From NCBI RefSeq assembly GCF_002127325.2, contig NC_035435.2, forward strand, positions 110,218,517 through 110,282,516: DNA of 64,000 nt, read 5' to 3'. Made by a program: the position numbers and the translations under genes. The notes beneath the pieces were generated by a model that saw only the letters and a program-made list of their open reading frames with translations, searched no databases and was not told the origin of the DNA. Source of the DNA: Helianthus annuus (Eukaryota; Streptophyta; Magnoliopsida; Asterales; Asteraceae). The first letter of the stretch is position 1. Every line of letters begins with the position of its first letter. Of the stretch, positions 24,901 to 37,234 are shown one piece after another.

Positions 24901-27900
24901 TACGAGTTTCTCGTTATGCCGTTTGGTTTGACAAACGCACCTGCAGTGTTCATGGATTTGATGAATCGAGTTTGTAAGCCGTACTTGGATAAGTTCGTGA
25001 TTGTGTTCATCGATGATATTTTGATTTATTCAAAGACTAAGGCTGAGCACGAGCAGCATTTAAGAGCCATTCTGGAGCTACTAAAGAAGGAACAGCTATA
25101 CGCCAAATTCTCTAAGTGCGAGTTTTGGCTAAGAGAAGTGCAATTCCTTGGGCACGTGGTGAATGGAGATGGAATCTACGTGGATCCAACCAAGATCGAG
25201 GCGATCAAAGATTGGGAAACGCCAAAGACGCCAACCGAGATTCGGCAATTCTTGGGTTTGGCTGGCTATTACCGCAGATTCATTGAGGATTTTTCAAAGA
25301 TCGCTCAACCATTGACGCTCCTCACGCAGAAGGATAAGAAGTTTGATTGGGGAATCAAACAGGAAGAAGCGTTCCAAATATTGAAAGATAAGCTTTGCAA
25401 CGCGCCAATCTTAGCCCTACCGGAAGGTACAGATGATTTTGTGGTATACTGCGACGCATCGCGTCAAGGATTGGGTTGTGTGTTGATGCAACGCCAAAAG
25501 GTTATTGCCTACGCGTCACGCCAACTGAAGGTACATGAGAAGAACTATACCACACATGATTTGGAACTAGGCGCAGTAGTTTTTGCTTTAAAGATCTGGA
25601 GACACTACCTTTATGGTACGAAGTGCACAATCTTCACAGATCACAAGAGCCTCCAACATATATTCAACCAGAAGGAGTTGAACATGAGGCAAAGACGATG
25701 GGTAGAACTGTTGAATGACTACGACTGCGAGATTAAGTATCATCCAGGGAAAAGAGAGGATCAAGCCCATAAGGGTTAGGGATTTGGAGATGGTTATTCG
25801 AACCAACTTTCCTCTGCGCATTCGTGCCGCGCAGAAGGAAGCCCTCAAGGAGAAAAACCTTGAGGAAGAGTATCTCCGTGGGATGGAGAAGATATTGGTA
25901 CCAAACAGGGAAGGAACGTTGTGTTTTGAGAAAAGGATTTGGGTTCCTCTGTTTGGTGGTTTAAGGAAGGTTATTTTCGATGAAGCTCACAAGTCGCGGT
26001 ACTCTATCCATCCTGGAGCGGATAAGATGTACCAGGATCTTAAAGATTATTATTGGTGGCCTAGGATGAAAGGCGATGTGGCTGTTTATGTGAGCAAATG
26101 TTTAACTTGCGCTAAGGTTAAAGCGGAATACCAGAAGCCTTCGGGACTTCTGCAGCAACCAGAGATTCCCAAGTGGAAATGGGAACAAATCTCTATGGAT
26201 TTTATTACGAAGTTGCCAAGAACGCCAAGAGGCCATGACACTATTTGGGTAATAGTGGACCGCTTAACGAAGTCAGCACACTTCCTACCTATCCGAGAGA
26301 AGGATAATACGAGCAAACTGGCCGAAATTTACATGAGAGAGATTGTTACACGCCATGGAGTACCTCTCTCGATTATCTCTGATAGAGACGGAAGGTTCGT
26401 GTCAAGGATATGGCAATCCTTCCAGGAAGCTTTTGGCTCAAAGTTGAATCTGAGCACTGCTTTTCACCCGCAGACCGACGGCCAAAGCGAGCGGACGATA
26501 CAGACACTAGAAGATATGCTGAGAGCATGTGTGATGGATTTGGGCGGTAGCTGGGATAAGCATTTGCCTTTGGTTGAGTTCTCATACAACAACAGCTACA
26601 CACCAGTATTGGTGCCGCGCCATTCGAAGCTTTATATGGGTGCAACTGCAGATCACCGCTTTGTTGGGCTGACGCAGGTGATATACAATTGGTTGGTCCT
26701 GAAGTAGTCCAGGAAACCACCGACAAGATCGCACAAATCCGAGATCGCATCAGTGCGGCTCGGGACAGGCAGAAAGCCTACGCGGATCGAAGCAGGAAAC
26801 CTCTAGAGTTTGAGGTTGGTGAGATGGTTTTGTTGAAGGTATCACCCTGGAAGGGTGTGGCACGCTTTGGGAAACGTGGAAAGTTGAACCCGAGGTATAT
26901 TGGACCATTCAAGATCTTGGAGAGAATCGGGTTAGTAGCTTACAAGTTGGATTTACCTGCTGAACTGAATGGTGTTCACGATACATTCCATGTATCCAAT
27001 CTGAAGAAGAGTCCAACTCAAGTTACCGTTGCCATTCCCACCGACGAAATTCATGTTGATGACACGCTCCATTTCGTTGAAGAACCTGTTGAGGTCACGG
27101 ATTGGAAAGTAAACAAGACCCGCCGGAGCAGTGTCAAGCTCGTCAAAGTTCGTTGGAATGCTAGACATGGTCCTGAATTCACCTGGGAGCGTGAGGACCG
27201 AATGAAAGAGAGATACCCCCACCTATTTCCTGAGAACCCTGCTTCTACAAGCAGAACTTAAAATTTCGGGACGAAATTTCTTTAACGGGGGGAGAATGTG
27301 ACAACCCTCACTAAACCAGGTATCCGTACGATTCAATTAATAATTAATTGATGCTTAATTACTGTGCTTAACTGAAATTGCTGACGAACTGCTACTTGAT
27401 TTCTAGTACTTGTATATTCCTGCATCATACTTTGATTTCCGTCACTACATTATTTACAAGTTGAACCTTAGTGACAAACATGATGCACTAAAGCACAGTA
27501 GCATTAGAACGGATAACCTATTGAACATGCTGATAAAGCCAGCATCAGGCAGACACTGCCTCTAAGGGCCTGTATGAGCCAGAAATATTTTACTACACCC
27601 ATAGTGAGTGTAGGGATACAAGGGTTGTAGAATTGCGTCTCTAGGAATAAGATATAATGACTAGATGTGCCTAAAACGTACTCTAAGCACGAAACACAGC
27701 ACTTTTATTAACATACTAGCTTCTGGCTAACTAATAAAGTGCCAAAACATGAGGAAAATATTCCTGACACTTTGCAGTATGAGTTGTGTCACTAAAAATA
27801 TTATTTACGACACTTAAAAGCTTACTTAAGCACTTTAACGGATTACTATCCAACCGAACAACCGGACTATACCCGGAACATAAAAATATTGACAATAATA

Positions 27901-30900
27901 TTATTGGTCTTTTTCTGAGCCAGTTAGGGTCCCTGAATACCCTAACACCCGCGTTAAAGCACAACATGTGACTAACTAAGTTAACCCCTAATCTAACTTG
28001 GTTTAACGTAACTAAACTCCAACTATCTACTTGAAATCGAACCAAGACCCCCCCCCCCCATGTAATCGGCCTAACTAGAGGGGACAACAAGAGTACAAGA
28101 CTTGATTAAAATATTGTTGTGCAAAATATCTAGGGAACATTGAATCCATTGGACTAAACCTTCCCTAATTGTCTATAAGTACCTACACTTAACACAAGAG
28201 TTCATTCACACAAGATCACAACACCAAAACTCTCTCTCTCTCTTGCCTCCATAGCTACGGCCGAACACTCCCCTTGTCACCCCACCATTTTCGGATCTTG
28301 ATCTTCTCATTCCAAGGCTACACAAGTGTTCAAGGTCGCATACGAGGAGTCTTGGAGCTAACGGAAGGCGAAGGACCTCGTTATCTTGCTTTTATCCACC
28401 ACTTCTTCGCATAGATTCTTCCCTAGCCCCGAGCTAGAGGTATAACACTTAAAACACCCTCTCGAACTAATCTAAGGTGGTTAATAAGATTTATAACGGT
28501 TAAAATGCGGAAACTTATCTTTTGAAGCTTTAAAGGCTACTAAAACATGAATATTGTTGGATAAAAACTTAATACTTGTGTAAAAGTTGTAGTATTTGAA
28601 AGTTGTGAATATTGAGGCCCGATCTATGATGTGGTAGCTCGGATCACCATTTAACCCGGTTTGGTTAAGATCATGGATCTTGACATAAGCTTGTTTCGGA
28701 CGGTACAAGGGTTAAAAGGTGAAACTCTACCACACGAGAAACATGAACTTGTGTAAAAGTATTTTTACTTGTAAAATAGTGTTTAAAACTAGCGGATCTA
28801 CGTATCTGCAAGTGGTATTTTCAAAGGACCAAGTGTCGAGAAAATCATGTTTTCTAAAAGACGGATAACACACTAACAAGTGTGATTTTTACAAACCACA
28901 AGCGTATAAACACTTGTGAAATGAAAGATCCGACAAAATAACAATCTTTGTGAAAGATGACGGGAAGTTGTAAAGATGATTTATTCTAAAAACGAGGTTT
29001 TTACAAGATTGAGTTACTTTATACAAAGATCCACAAAATATAACGGGATCTACACTATAGTTTTCGGGAAAAACCACAAGTTCATGTGATTATGCGATTT
29101 ACATGCTTGTCGACTAGTTTGATGTGTCAGAAATTGTTTGGTTGAATCAAGAAGTTGTTGAAATGATTTGGTAAAAGAAAATGATGCGCTTGAAAGCGTG
29201 GCCACCTCCAGTTACAGAGGAAACTCTGGCGAAATTTTTCTAAAACCTAACACTTAGAATTACTTACAAGTGTTAGAATTATTTTCGACATGTTTTCAAA
29301 ATATATTTCGCCACGACTTTATTTACAAATATTCGGAGGTGGGATTTTCACAAAACTAAACGTGATAAATATATATTTGGTAAATATAATTTTTCACAAC
29401 ACTGTTTATGATTATTTTGTGAAAATACACAAATATTATTTTTAGAGTAAAAATAATATTTGCAAACGTTGACGAATCCAAAATAATACAAACGCTTTCA
29501 CGATAAACATATAAGTTACAACGGTAATTATTATTACCACACGATTACTAAAACGTAACTTACGCATTATACGGAAATGATTATGAACGTATATTTTATC
29601 AATGTATTATTTTTGGGGAAAAATTATGTGAAATGGAAATATAATATTTTTGAGAAAAATATTTATATTTGGAATGAAGATATATTAAGTGAGACTTAAT
29701 ATTATAAATTGAACGCACATGTATTAAATCCCCCATCCTTGGGAAGGAGATTAACTACCAAGTACATGCAAAATATAAACACGAAATAGTTGTCTAACTA
29801 TTTCCCAAAAACCCAAACTATAAAGCTAAGGCACGGCCATCCGTCTAATAGAATTAGTACATGTAGGTCGTCGCACAGCTGACATTCGGAGTACTTGGTA
29901 GAGACGCACTGACTGTGAGTTCATGTCCCCCTTTTCTCTTAACTGTTTTCAGTTTTCTAAACTGCGGGGGTGAAATACATGTTACTATGATTATGAATAA
30001 GTTTATACATGGTATGGTTAGCGTAAGGAGGGTTACTACTTAGATCATGTGAATGGGTAGGCGGAAACTTGAGGTCATTAATCCTCAGGGTAGGACCGAG
30101 GGGCAGGAGCGATAGATCTATTTGGGTGTAGCGAGCCCAGTCCTAGGCCCAACATAACGGACCTTGGGATGACTTTGTACCCGACGCATAAATCTGCTAG
30201 GTTTGAGCCTTCCTACTTGCATTTCACACATATCAATGGCCTTGCAAACCATTGGTGATCTCTTTTTCCTTATTTGCTACATACCAGGATTTTTGATAAA
30301 TACAAAGGTTTACTTACTCACTTACACATGAACTCGCTCAACATTATTGTTGACTTTTCAACTTACATGTATTTCAGGGAATTAAAAGATCTGGCACGGT
30401 ATGGCACGTTTTCCCGCTGCACTAGTTTCCAAGATCGTCCGGGGTTTAGGGAATGTGACTCTTTCCTGGACAAGTCACAGTCCTTAAACTGTGTTTATGA
30501 TATGTTTGAGTTTGTATTTTCTGTTGAACAAGATTATGGTTGTTAGGGTGTTTTCCGTTAAAACAATGGTACTGTATTTGGTTTTAAAACTTAATGGATG
30601 ATTCTTGCATGTTTTTAATTCGTATAGCTTTGTTATGATTAAGCTATGGTATTAAGAAATCACACCAAATTAACCACGCTTCCGCAAAGCCAGGGTGTGA
30701 CACCTCCAAAGTTGCTTCATTAGAACACGTAGGACACGTCATACAGTACCAAGAGTTGTTGATAATATTTTTGACGTTAGCCAAAATAAGAACTTTCTTT
30801 GGCTGAAAAAATATAAAAGAAATATTAATTTAGTTGTTTGGTGTATACATACTACACATCTATTAATAAATAAAGATATACCTTTGAAATCTCCCAAACA

Positions 30901-30968
30901 GCACCTACGTTAGAAAAAGTTGAATCCTTCGTAAATAAAGATGATAAAACATCTCCCTTTGCAGACAT
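15935..30968 (-). CDS. RPA-2: short RPA1 C-domain-like single-strand-binding protein, split by element A
   Basis: Four exons on the minus strand: 30968-30882 (start [10 protein letters not shown]), 30802-30703 continuing at 16621-16390, 16297-16118 and 16033-15935 (ending KRKTEE). Removing element A and one copy of the cctcc duplication restores a frame of about 230 codons with no stop, so the gene was open when element A landed. The product matches only the third OB fold of replication protein A large subunit: SWYCMTC with a second pair HCSNYDC (zinc ribbon), then [21 protein letters not shown]. It lacks DBD-A and DBD-B. It probably helps protect single-stranded DNA during Helitron replication. 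It is separate from RPA-1, with its own start and stop. Confidence 0.8.
16622..20025 (+). repeat. 5' LTR of element A
   Basis: It matches 27297-30702 nearly throughout. A TATA-like ctataagta lies near 17496, followed by a (CT)n stretch at about 17553-17568. The C run at about 17373-17382 differs in length between the two LTRs. Confidence 0.95.
20029..20040 (+). other. Primer-binding site, initiator tRNA-Met type
   Basis: TGGTATCAGAGC starts 3 bases after the 5' LTR, complementary to the 3' end of initiator tRNA-Met, as in most Tekay-type elements. Confidence 0.9.
20273..20444 (+). repeat. 43-bp tandem repeat in the 5' leader of element A
   Basis: Copies starting agtcagtctgggaggctg begin at 20273, 20316 and 20359, followed by a degenerate copy from about 20402. 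More diverged relatives of the unit (tctgggaggc) lie upstream from about 20195. The array lies between the PBS and the extra ORF. Confidence 0.9.
20531..22147 (+). CDS. Extra ORF before gag in element A: acidic Pro/Asp-rich protein of unknown function
   Basis: An open frame of about 538 codons. I prefer the ATG at 20531 (MDSAGTGDS) over an upstream one at 20510. The product is dominated by Asp, Pro, Glu, His and Ala, with runs such as [13 protein letters not shown] near the start and repeated DPxxP/PVDP units in the middle, so most of it is probably disordered. The last 110 residues look like paired helices ([16 protein letters not shown] and [28 protein letters not shown]) with a small Cys pair CSCHG between. 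It is not gag, protease, RT, RNase H or integrase. I recall similar ORFs annotated in Asteraceae genomes as hypothetical proteins. It is uninterrupted although gag-pol behind it is broken. Two tandem arrays flank it. Confidence 0.75.
   Translation: MDSAGTGDSDTTGPRPIVSDDLPSSEHEVHTSDSTSTDDDDFQPFALPEGADEPADGPPAEYLPLVVIPAPIPLAVYPAYDLLLDAEADGDIDLFEDEPIEDEIPDAALLPAGDLLMIADAPAEDSPAHSPVPDSFESVASAPSHEVSAQHFAHDSDPDQASSAAPIPSFAFDHDDIEDSDPIFPPGFDPDHDIEFIPMDQPMEDPADPVDPIDPEFDFEMAFDDHEPALAPEQAAALDPMPEHDPIHAGIPVEPVLADPPVDDHLEGDHVIAVDPVVPPPVIDIPVDHPVDHIAPVDPVVAPPFDPIPLEPEHALFADHMDPPDEHAQHGWIPADEDVPPLPPQIPVSRHVDFSFQIPQFVPPARPGEGSSAHPFGHVPMSIPFMPQMSSVPPSTSPFHVAPFDPTSEPLLWSTPPVMPPTDPYHPFHVGHTIEDVLMSFVYQHESHTQRLQELERAQLPPCSCHGQIHSPLQPCRSLPPDYAARLFTLEQQIASVIRTQRAMEEDWLQLRRLLYTYFPLLHRHLYRAHQYCLCRRW
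22406..22590 (+). repeat. 29-bp tandem repeat between the extra ORF and gag
   Basis: The unit tatgacatgggatgttgtgt recurs with gac at 22408, 22437, 22466, 22495 and 22524 (29-bp steps) and 22554, then decays. It separates the extra ORF from gag-pol and may act in translation or RNA structure. Confidence 0.92.
22678..27261 (+). pseudogene. Element A gag-pol polyprotein, complete domain order but with one stop and two frame breaks
   Basis: Domains are in the usual order. A gag-like region is followed by zinc-knuckle motifs ([14 protein letters not shown] near residue 310, [14 protein letters not shown] near 392), protease (DTGADYSF near 442), reverse transcriptase ([13 protein letters not shown], then IDDILIYSK after the stop), RNase H ([16 protein letters not shown]), integrase zinc finger (HKSRY...H, CLTC) and core ([22 protein letters not shown]), ending in a chromodomain-like [17 protein letters not shown]. 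The frame is closed by TAG at 24841-24843, where related elements have Gln. It shifts at about 25755, where the stretch after HPGK that normally reads [10 protein letters not shown] is deleted, and shifts back at about 26601. The protein cannot be made as one piece. Confidence 0.95.
27261..27296 (+). other. Conserved palindrome and polypurine tract of element A
   Basis: The palindrome AAATTTCGGGACGAAATTT (27261-27279; 8-bp arms, 3-base loop) is followed by the purine run acggggggagaa that primes plus-strand DNA directly before the 3' LTR. Confidence 0.88.
27297..30702 (+). repeat. 3' LTR of element A
   Basis: It begins TGTGACAACC immediately after the PPT and ends GTGTGACA, followed by the cctcc duplication and the upstream half of the RPA-2 exon. 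Confidence 0.95.
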
Positions 30969-32536
30969 GACAACTGATACACAATAAAGATAAGCAATAT
31001 ATTTTATAAAAAAAGGTTAATAACAATCGACAACCCTATAATATATCTAAAAAATAATAGATGAATATAAATTAAAAAAAAGAACCTTGTTCTTAAAAAG
31101 AGTACAAGATAACCGATTAAAGTTTGTTGCAAAATGAATTTATTTTCAACGTTTACTTATAGCCTTAGGTATATGTATTTTAGGAAATAAAGTAAAAAAT
31201 AATTGAAGATATATGAAATCAATGGTTTTTATACCTAAATTTTTTATTGTAATATAATATATTGTAAATTACATATTGTAATGATTAAGTATTATACCAA
31301 AATGAGATTGAAATAAAAAATAATTCATACAATTTTTGATAAAAATCATGCTTGATTTAGTTATGACATTTTAATACGTTTTGTTTGGCAAAAAACTATT
31401 TTTGGTTTAGTTTAATGGTATTTTACGTCTAAATTTGGAATTTATTATGTTGTATGAAATAAATGATACACATATTATTTTAAGAAACTATATTAAATTT
31501 GATAACGATATCAAGTTGAAATAATGCGTGTCAAATACATTTTAATATTTTTAATACAAATTTAGAAAGTCAGTATTTCGAAATAAACAACTGTAATAAA
31601 TATATAGAACCTATGAATTAAAAACAAATATAACCGCCTTTTTAATCTTCTTAATTTCAAAAGCTTAATTTTTTTTTTAAGTTGGATGAATATTACAGCT
31701 ATCTGCTTAAACTAATTAATTATTGAAATGTATTATTAGGTCAAAAAACAAATGTATTTTTTAATCTTCTTAATTTCAAAAGCTATCTGCTTAAACTAAT
31801 TAATTTCAAAAACAAATGTATTTTTTAATCTTCTTAATTTCAAAAGCTTAAATTTTTTTTAAGTTGGATGACATTTTAGTATATGTATTCTATGATATTA
31901 GGTCAAAAAAATGGAAAATATATCAAATAAATATATTATTTCAATGACATATGAAAAATATATTATGATCGACTATTAATTATTGAAATTTAATTAAATT
32001 TTAGTTGACTACATGTTACTGTAATCTAAGGTAAAGAAGTAATGTAATATACTTTGAAAGTCCGCTACATAATTATTGAAGTTAAGTGGTACAATACGGT
32101 TGAAGTGGTTTTTAAAGAATACTATAAAAACATATAAATATGAAAAAAAACAATAAAGGGCATATATCAGTATCATACCATATTCAAACCTGCTTAAGTT
32201 TTGGAATTTTATATATTAAACTAAATAAATAATAAAGTTGTAATAACTAAAATAATTAATTATTGATTTTAATGTGGGGTTAAAATTGAAGGGCCTATTA
32301 TAACATTTTTAAAACATTATAATGATACAGGGAAGATTGAAAGAAACAAACATATGGATTTAAAAATATAACCTCTATAATCAAAACCATAAACATATTA
32401 TTCAAATAACTATTGTCTTAAAACCATATTAAACCAACAACCAATACTGAAAAAAAAAATTGTTCCAACATGCAATCATAAAATAGCAAATTGTCTTTCA
32501 CTCAAGAAAACCAAATAATAACCCAACCAACTCAAC
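30969..32536. other. AT-rich spacer between RPA-1 and RPA-2
   Basis: About 1.6 kb without a recognisable gene. It presumably holds the promoter of RPA-2 and the 3' UTR of RPA-1. A direct repeat built on ttaatcttcttaatttcaaa occurs at about 31641, 31760 and 31823, partly flanked by a second repeated string ctatctgcttaaactaatta (31699 and 31783). Confidence 0.55.
31640..31880. repeat. Interleaved short direct repeats
   Basis: Three copies of ttaatcttcttaatttcaaa are followed by aagttggatga in the first and third copy and by ctatctgcttaaac in the second. The pattern looks like a local segmental duplication. Confidence 0.75.
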
Positions 32537-35050
32537 CTACTTCTCAATTTTAGGAATCAGAAGATTTGAAGATTCTGAATTTTGGGCTTCCTCTTTCTCA
32601 TCACCAAGACGCCTTTTTGTTGAAGAACATCCAACCATGTCATCAACATCATACATTTCGTGTAGGTTACGCTTCACTTCCCCTGAAGAAGACGATTTGT
32701 GATCATTATGCAACAGGTTAGACATTGGCGTTTGATTATCTCCACTGAACGATACGTCATCCTGAAAAGGAAAATTGAATGCATCAGTTCAATATGTCTA
32801 TATTATTTTTTATTGACATCATCTAATTCAATAGAAAAAACTACATAAAAATATATAAAATATGAATATTTATAAAAAATCATATACCTTGGAAACATCA
32901 CAAGGAATAGATTGAATGTCTGACAGTTGCACACTGGATGATTCAGATTTCTCATACTAACAAAATAAAAAAATTAATTAATTAAAGTTATACTACATTA
33001 TATGGAAACTATACAAAAATACATGTATTTAATAAAAGATATTTTATACCTCATGAATTTTGAATTTCTCATACAAAGCAGAAAGAATCTTTGGATCAGA
33101 TGTAAGCATGGAAATTCCATAATTTTCGACATGATACTTAAGGTTAAAATCTGAAACACTGATGATAAAAGCCATTTTTTGTCCGATCAAAATATTAAAA
33201 ACATCCGGATATCCCTTCGAAAAATCACCAGACGACAACTCCTACAAAGTTATGACAATAGATAAGGATTAAAATGTATTTAGTATAAATAGTCAGAACA
33301 AAAAATTATAATTTAAATTTACCTTGTCCTGCACCTCAAGCAATTCTTTAGCAGTTTTCTTAAAAATCTTGTACGCCTCGTAATCAAAGAGAGTCAATGT
33401 AACCGTACCAGATGAATCTTGTACGCGAATATGAATTTTGAAACTGATAAAAATTTAAATAAGACCAAAAGTAAATTTTTATATGTAATATAATATATTT
33501 ATTTTAAACATATGGTCATTGTAAGGTGAGTTAACAAACCGAGGGAGAGACACAATATCAACTCCTTTACACTTAGTGTTGGTGTATAATACAGTCATCC
33601 TATCTTCAACTTCACCTGAACCATCATCTTTATCAACTGTAATAAAGGACTCTTCAACCCCGGACTTGCAATAGTTGCAAGCGTTGTAGTACCAATTTTT
33701 TTCTGAGCAAATAGCAAGTATGGTGCCAACCAAAATAACTTTCTTCTTCTAAGTAAACAAAAAAGATTAACCAACAATTGCACAAACATCAATCTTTTAT
33801 AATAATAATGTATAAATAATTACAAATACATACATAAAATAAACTTCGTACCTTCTCGATGGTACCCAGAAAAGCAGTGAGAACAAATGAAGGATTGTTC
33901 ATAAAAGAATCCTCAACAGATGATATAAGATAAGATCCGACGTTATCACTCGACGACGGTGTGGATGCAAACTTCTCTATAAAACTATATGAATTTGAAT
34001 ATTTATATAATTTTCATTAATTAAATGATAATATATATAACAAAAAATTAGTAATGTCATTTGAAATAATAGAAAATAAAATAAAAATATACCTATTCTT
34101 GAAAGAAGACATTTCTTCAAGTTCAGCATTGATCCACATTCTACTTATATCAAATGAAGTAGACAAACCAGGTTGATCTATAAAATAAAACAAAAGATGT
34201 ATTTAAAACCTAATATATGATGCAATATATTGAGGTAAAAAATTGAATGCTTAATGTGTTATACTATAACTTATAAATTAGGAAAAAAAAAAAATAGTTA
34301 CATGGCAAATTATTACCTTTATAGATATTAACAACACCAAAATGAACCAACACCACAACATGCTTTTCACGATTGGGATTGTTAAAGTATCCATGCATCT
34401 CAATTGCGAAATCGTCCCAAAGTGTAGCAGTAACTTGTTGATCACTATGTATATAGACAAAAAGGACATATATATAAAAGTTGTAACATAAATAAGGTAT
34501 AAAAAAATTACGAAAAAAAAACTTAAATACTTACTCAATATCTTTAAGTTTCAAATTCAATCATTTGCCTTTAGTTCCATCTTTCTTATTAGTGTCTTCC
34601 AGATTGAAGCACACTTCAACATATCCTATGAAGTCTATAAATTAATAAAAAAACACAAAAACAGAAAAGAAATTAATATGTAAGATATAACATAAAAAAC
34701 AATAATGATGTACACGTATTAAACAATAATGACAAAAAAATTGAAAAAACATACCAACAGGTGAATTAATGGGAACAACATTCTCAACAACGTCTCGGAA
34801 TTTCACAAATGAGAAGCAATACTTTGGAACTTTCCAATCAACGGTTCTTTGAATTTGTATGTGTGACAACTCGTACCCTGAACCCGTTTTGTATTGTATG
34901 TAACGTATGTGAATTTGGTTGACTGATTAAATGATTAATGTTATGACATGTGATTATATGAACTTGTGAATAATGAATGTTATGTGCTATATGTGTTACG
35001 TGTATGTATGATAAACACACAACCCGAACCACACAACACTACACAACCAA

Positions 35051-36295
35051 TCGCACAAGCCCTTTGGACCGTATAGCTTGTAATCGGACTTTAAGGCAGC
35101 CCATGTTTGGGTCGGCCCATCCCCTACTCGTATACACTTGGAGTATGGTAACTACCCCACACTTTTAGCAAAACACATTACACACAAAACCCTAGCTCTT
35201 CTCTCTCTCTCTTTCGCAAACCGAAGGCAGCCAAGAATTCCTCCTTCACCGAAGATCATTGTGCTCGGATCAATCCCATCCTCTTTTCAATCGGTTAGTG
35301 TTTATATGATTGATGATATTATGATATGTGTGCTATTATGATCTTGTATGATAAACTAGGGTTCTTGATGGCATGTTGATTATGATGATAATTGATTGTG
35401 CTTTGATTAATCGGCTCTCATGTATGTCAAATGTGATTACATTAATTGATGACCTTGTTATATTACCGAATAGATAAGCCATCGGCAGTAATATGTTCTT
35501 GTTTGAATGATTGTTGGGTTGGTAAGAATGCATGCTAGAACTCAGATTCATGAGCCGTGTGATGATCATGATCGATGTTAATACTAGAATATGATTAATG
35601 TTCATGCTATGATGCTACTAGGGTTCATGTGAATTAGTAATATATTGTCTTGTTTGATCAAAAGATTAACGTGATTGAAACCGATTTGGTGTTAATGGAC
35701 GTGGTAAAATAGGAAACGGATTAAATTGATTGTAACCGAATGACATGAAACCCGGAAATAATCAATCAATCACACAAGCAAGTCGGCCACACAAGTGCCA
35801 ATCGCACAAGCGGTTCCCCATCGCACAAGAGTCCTTGGTCGCACAAGGACCCAAAACGCACAGGTTGTTATGCTGTTGGGCCGGGCAGCCCAAACCATCT
35901 AGTCGCACAACCCGAGCAGGCCGTACAAGTCTGCTCGGATCGCACAAACCAATTGCACATTATTTAGTTTGGGCCGAGTATATATGTTGGATTGGGCCAG
36001 GTCTGATCGCACAATCCATTAGGATCGCACAAGGCTCTTACATGCTTTTGTTAGCTGGGCCGAGTATTTTATGTTTGGATTTCTTTAAGTATTGGGCTGG
36101 GTAATAAGACTGGCCGCACAAGATACATGGATCGCACAAGCTTTGGGCTTATTCACATATTGGGCCGGGGTATTTTAGTGGGTTATGTTAGTAACCGCAC
36201 AATTCGTTTAGATGTTTTCTATTTGGGCCGAACAGGCTGCTGGACTGCTTAACTAATTGGGCCAGTTACTATTGGGCTTAGTTATGTCGCACAAG
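35051..36295 (+). repeat. Interspersed tcgcacaag motif array in the element B LTR
   Basis: The 9-mer tcgcacaag or a one-base variant occurs at about 35051, 35802, 35821, 35840, 35902, 35939, 36006, 36023, 36113, 36131, 36194 and 36286. Spacing is irregular, unlike a tandem repeat. The 3' LTR repeats the pattern at 40950-42200. Confidence 0.8.
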
Positions 36296-36610
36296 TCGGA
36301 TATGTTGTACACTTGTTTGCTATGTGGTTGCCATGATCAGTATGTGTACATAACTTGTTAGACTATACGTAAACCTATGTGCTATGTTTGAGTCAAAACC
36401 TGACTTGTATGGTAACCCGGGTAGGACGAGGTTGACCACTCTTAGTTCAAGAAAACCTTTTGTGTATCTACCGAGCAAACCAAGGTGAGTTCACACAGCC
36501 AAGGCATGGGGTTCCCGGGAGGGAATGGGATTGGATGATTTATGGTACATACTCGGATGATAGAACATAACGATATGATACGACTAGACTAGTAACACTT
36601 ATTGAACTGA

Positions 36611-36802
36611 TCTTCGCACACCTGCCAAGGGTTGGCCGCGATATTATGACTGACTTCGCACACCTGCCTTAGGAAGGCCGCGAACTAAATGTACTAATCT
36701 TCGCACACCTGCCTGGGAGGCCGCGATACAAATAAACCTAGTCTAGAATACTTGGGAAGAACATCCCCTAACATCTTCGCATACCTGCCTGGGAGGCCGC
36801 GA
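36611..36802 (+). repeat. Four copies of a cttcgcacacctgcc/ggccgcga unit
   Basis: Each unit has cttcgca(c/t)acctgcc, a short variable part and ggccgcga. Copies lie at about 36611, 36654, 36699 and 36774. The same array is present in the 3' LTR at about 42510-42705. Confidence 0.8.
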
Positions 36803-37221
36803 TGGAAATATGATATATGATATAACGAACGAACATACTACTACTCACACTGTACTATTACTGAACTATTAACTGTGAACTCGCTCAACTAGTTGTTGAC
36901 TCTCTATTACATGCCTTGCAGGCTTATAGGTGCATATCCAAGGAACTTGCTGTCTGGGAAGCTGGAGTGGTCATGGGTCGAGACACATGGAAACGCAACA
37001 CAAGAACTAAGTACTTACATGTGGTTTTATAAACACTCATTGAGTTAAATAAGCTTCCGTTGTAAACTGTGAAACATTGTGATATTGTAACACCTATGGT
37101 TTATAAATGAAAGTATTATTCACCTATACTTATGAGTTCAATGTGATTGATGATTAAGATCCTGGTCAGTCACGCCTCCAAGCGGTGGTACTCCGCATGT
37201 GGATTTGGGGGTGTGACAGAT

Positions 37222-37234
37222 TGGTATCAGAGCC
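37222..37234 (+). other. Primer-binding site, initiator tRNA-Met type
   Basis: TGGTATCAGAGCC begins 3 bases after the 5' LTR of element B. Confidence 0.9.

Larger units (their letters stand above)
16622..30702 (+). mobile_element. Element A: full-length Tekay-like Ty3/gypsy retrotransposon inside RPA-2
   Basis: It is 14081 bp long, with 3404-bp and 3406-bp LTRs beginning TGTGACAACC and ending GTGTGACA. A perfect target duplication cctcc lies at 16617-16621 and 30703-30707. It has an initiator tRNA-Met PBS, a PPT, an extra ORF before gag, and a complete but damaged gag-pol with a chromodomain-like tail. About 16 differences were seen between the 3.4-kb LTRs, so it is young. Confidence 0.95.
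34862..37218 (+). repeat. 5' LTR of element B
   Basis: It has the same length as the 3' LTR. It carries about a dozen copies of tcgcacaag-type motifs from 35051 to 36295, often near ttgggcc. It also has four copies of a cttcgcacacctgcc...ggccgcga unit at about 36611-36802. Confidence 0.93.
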
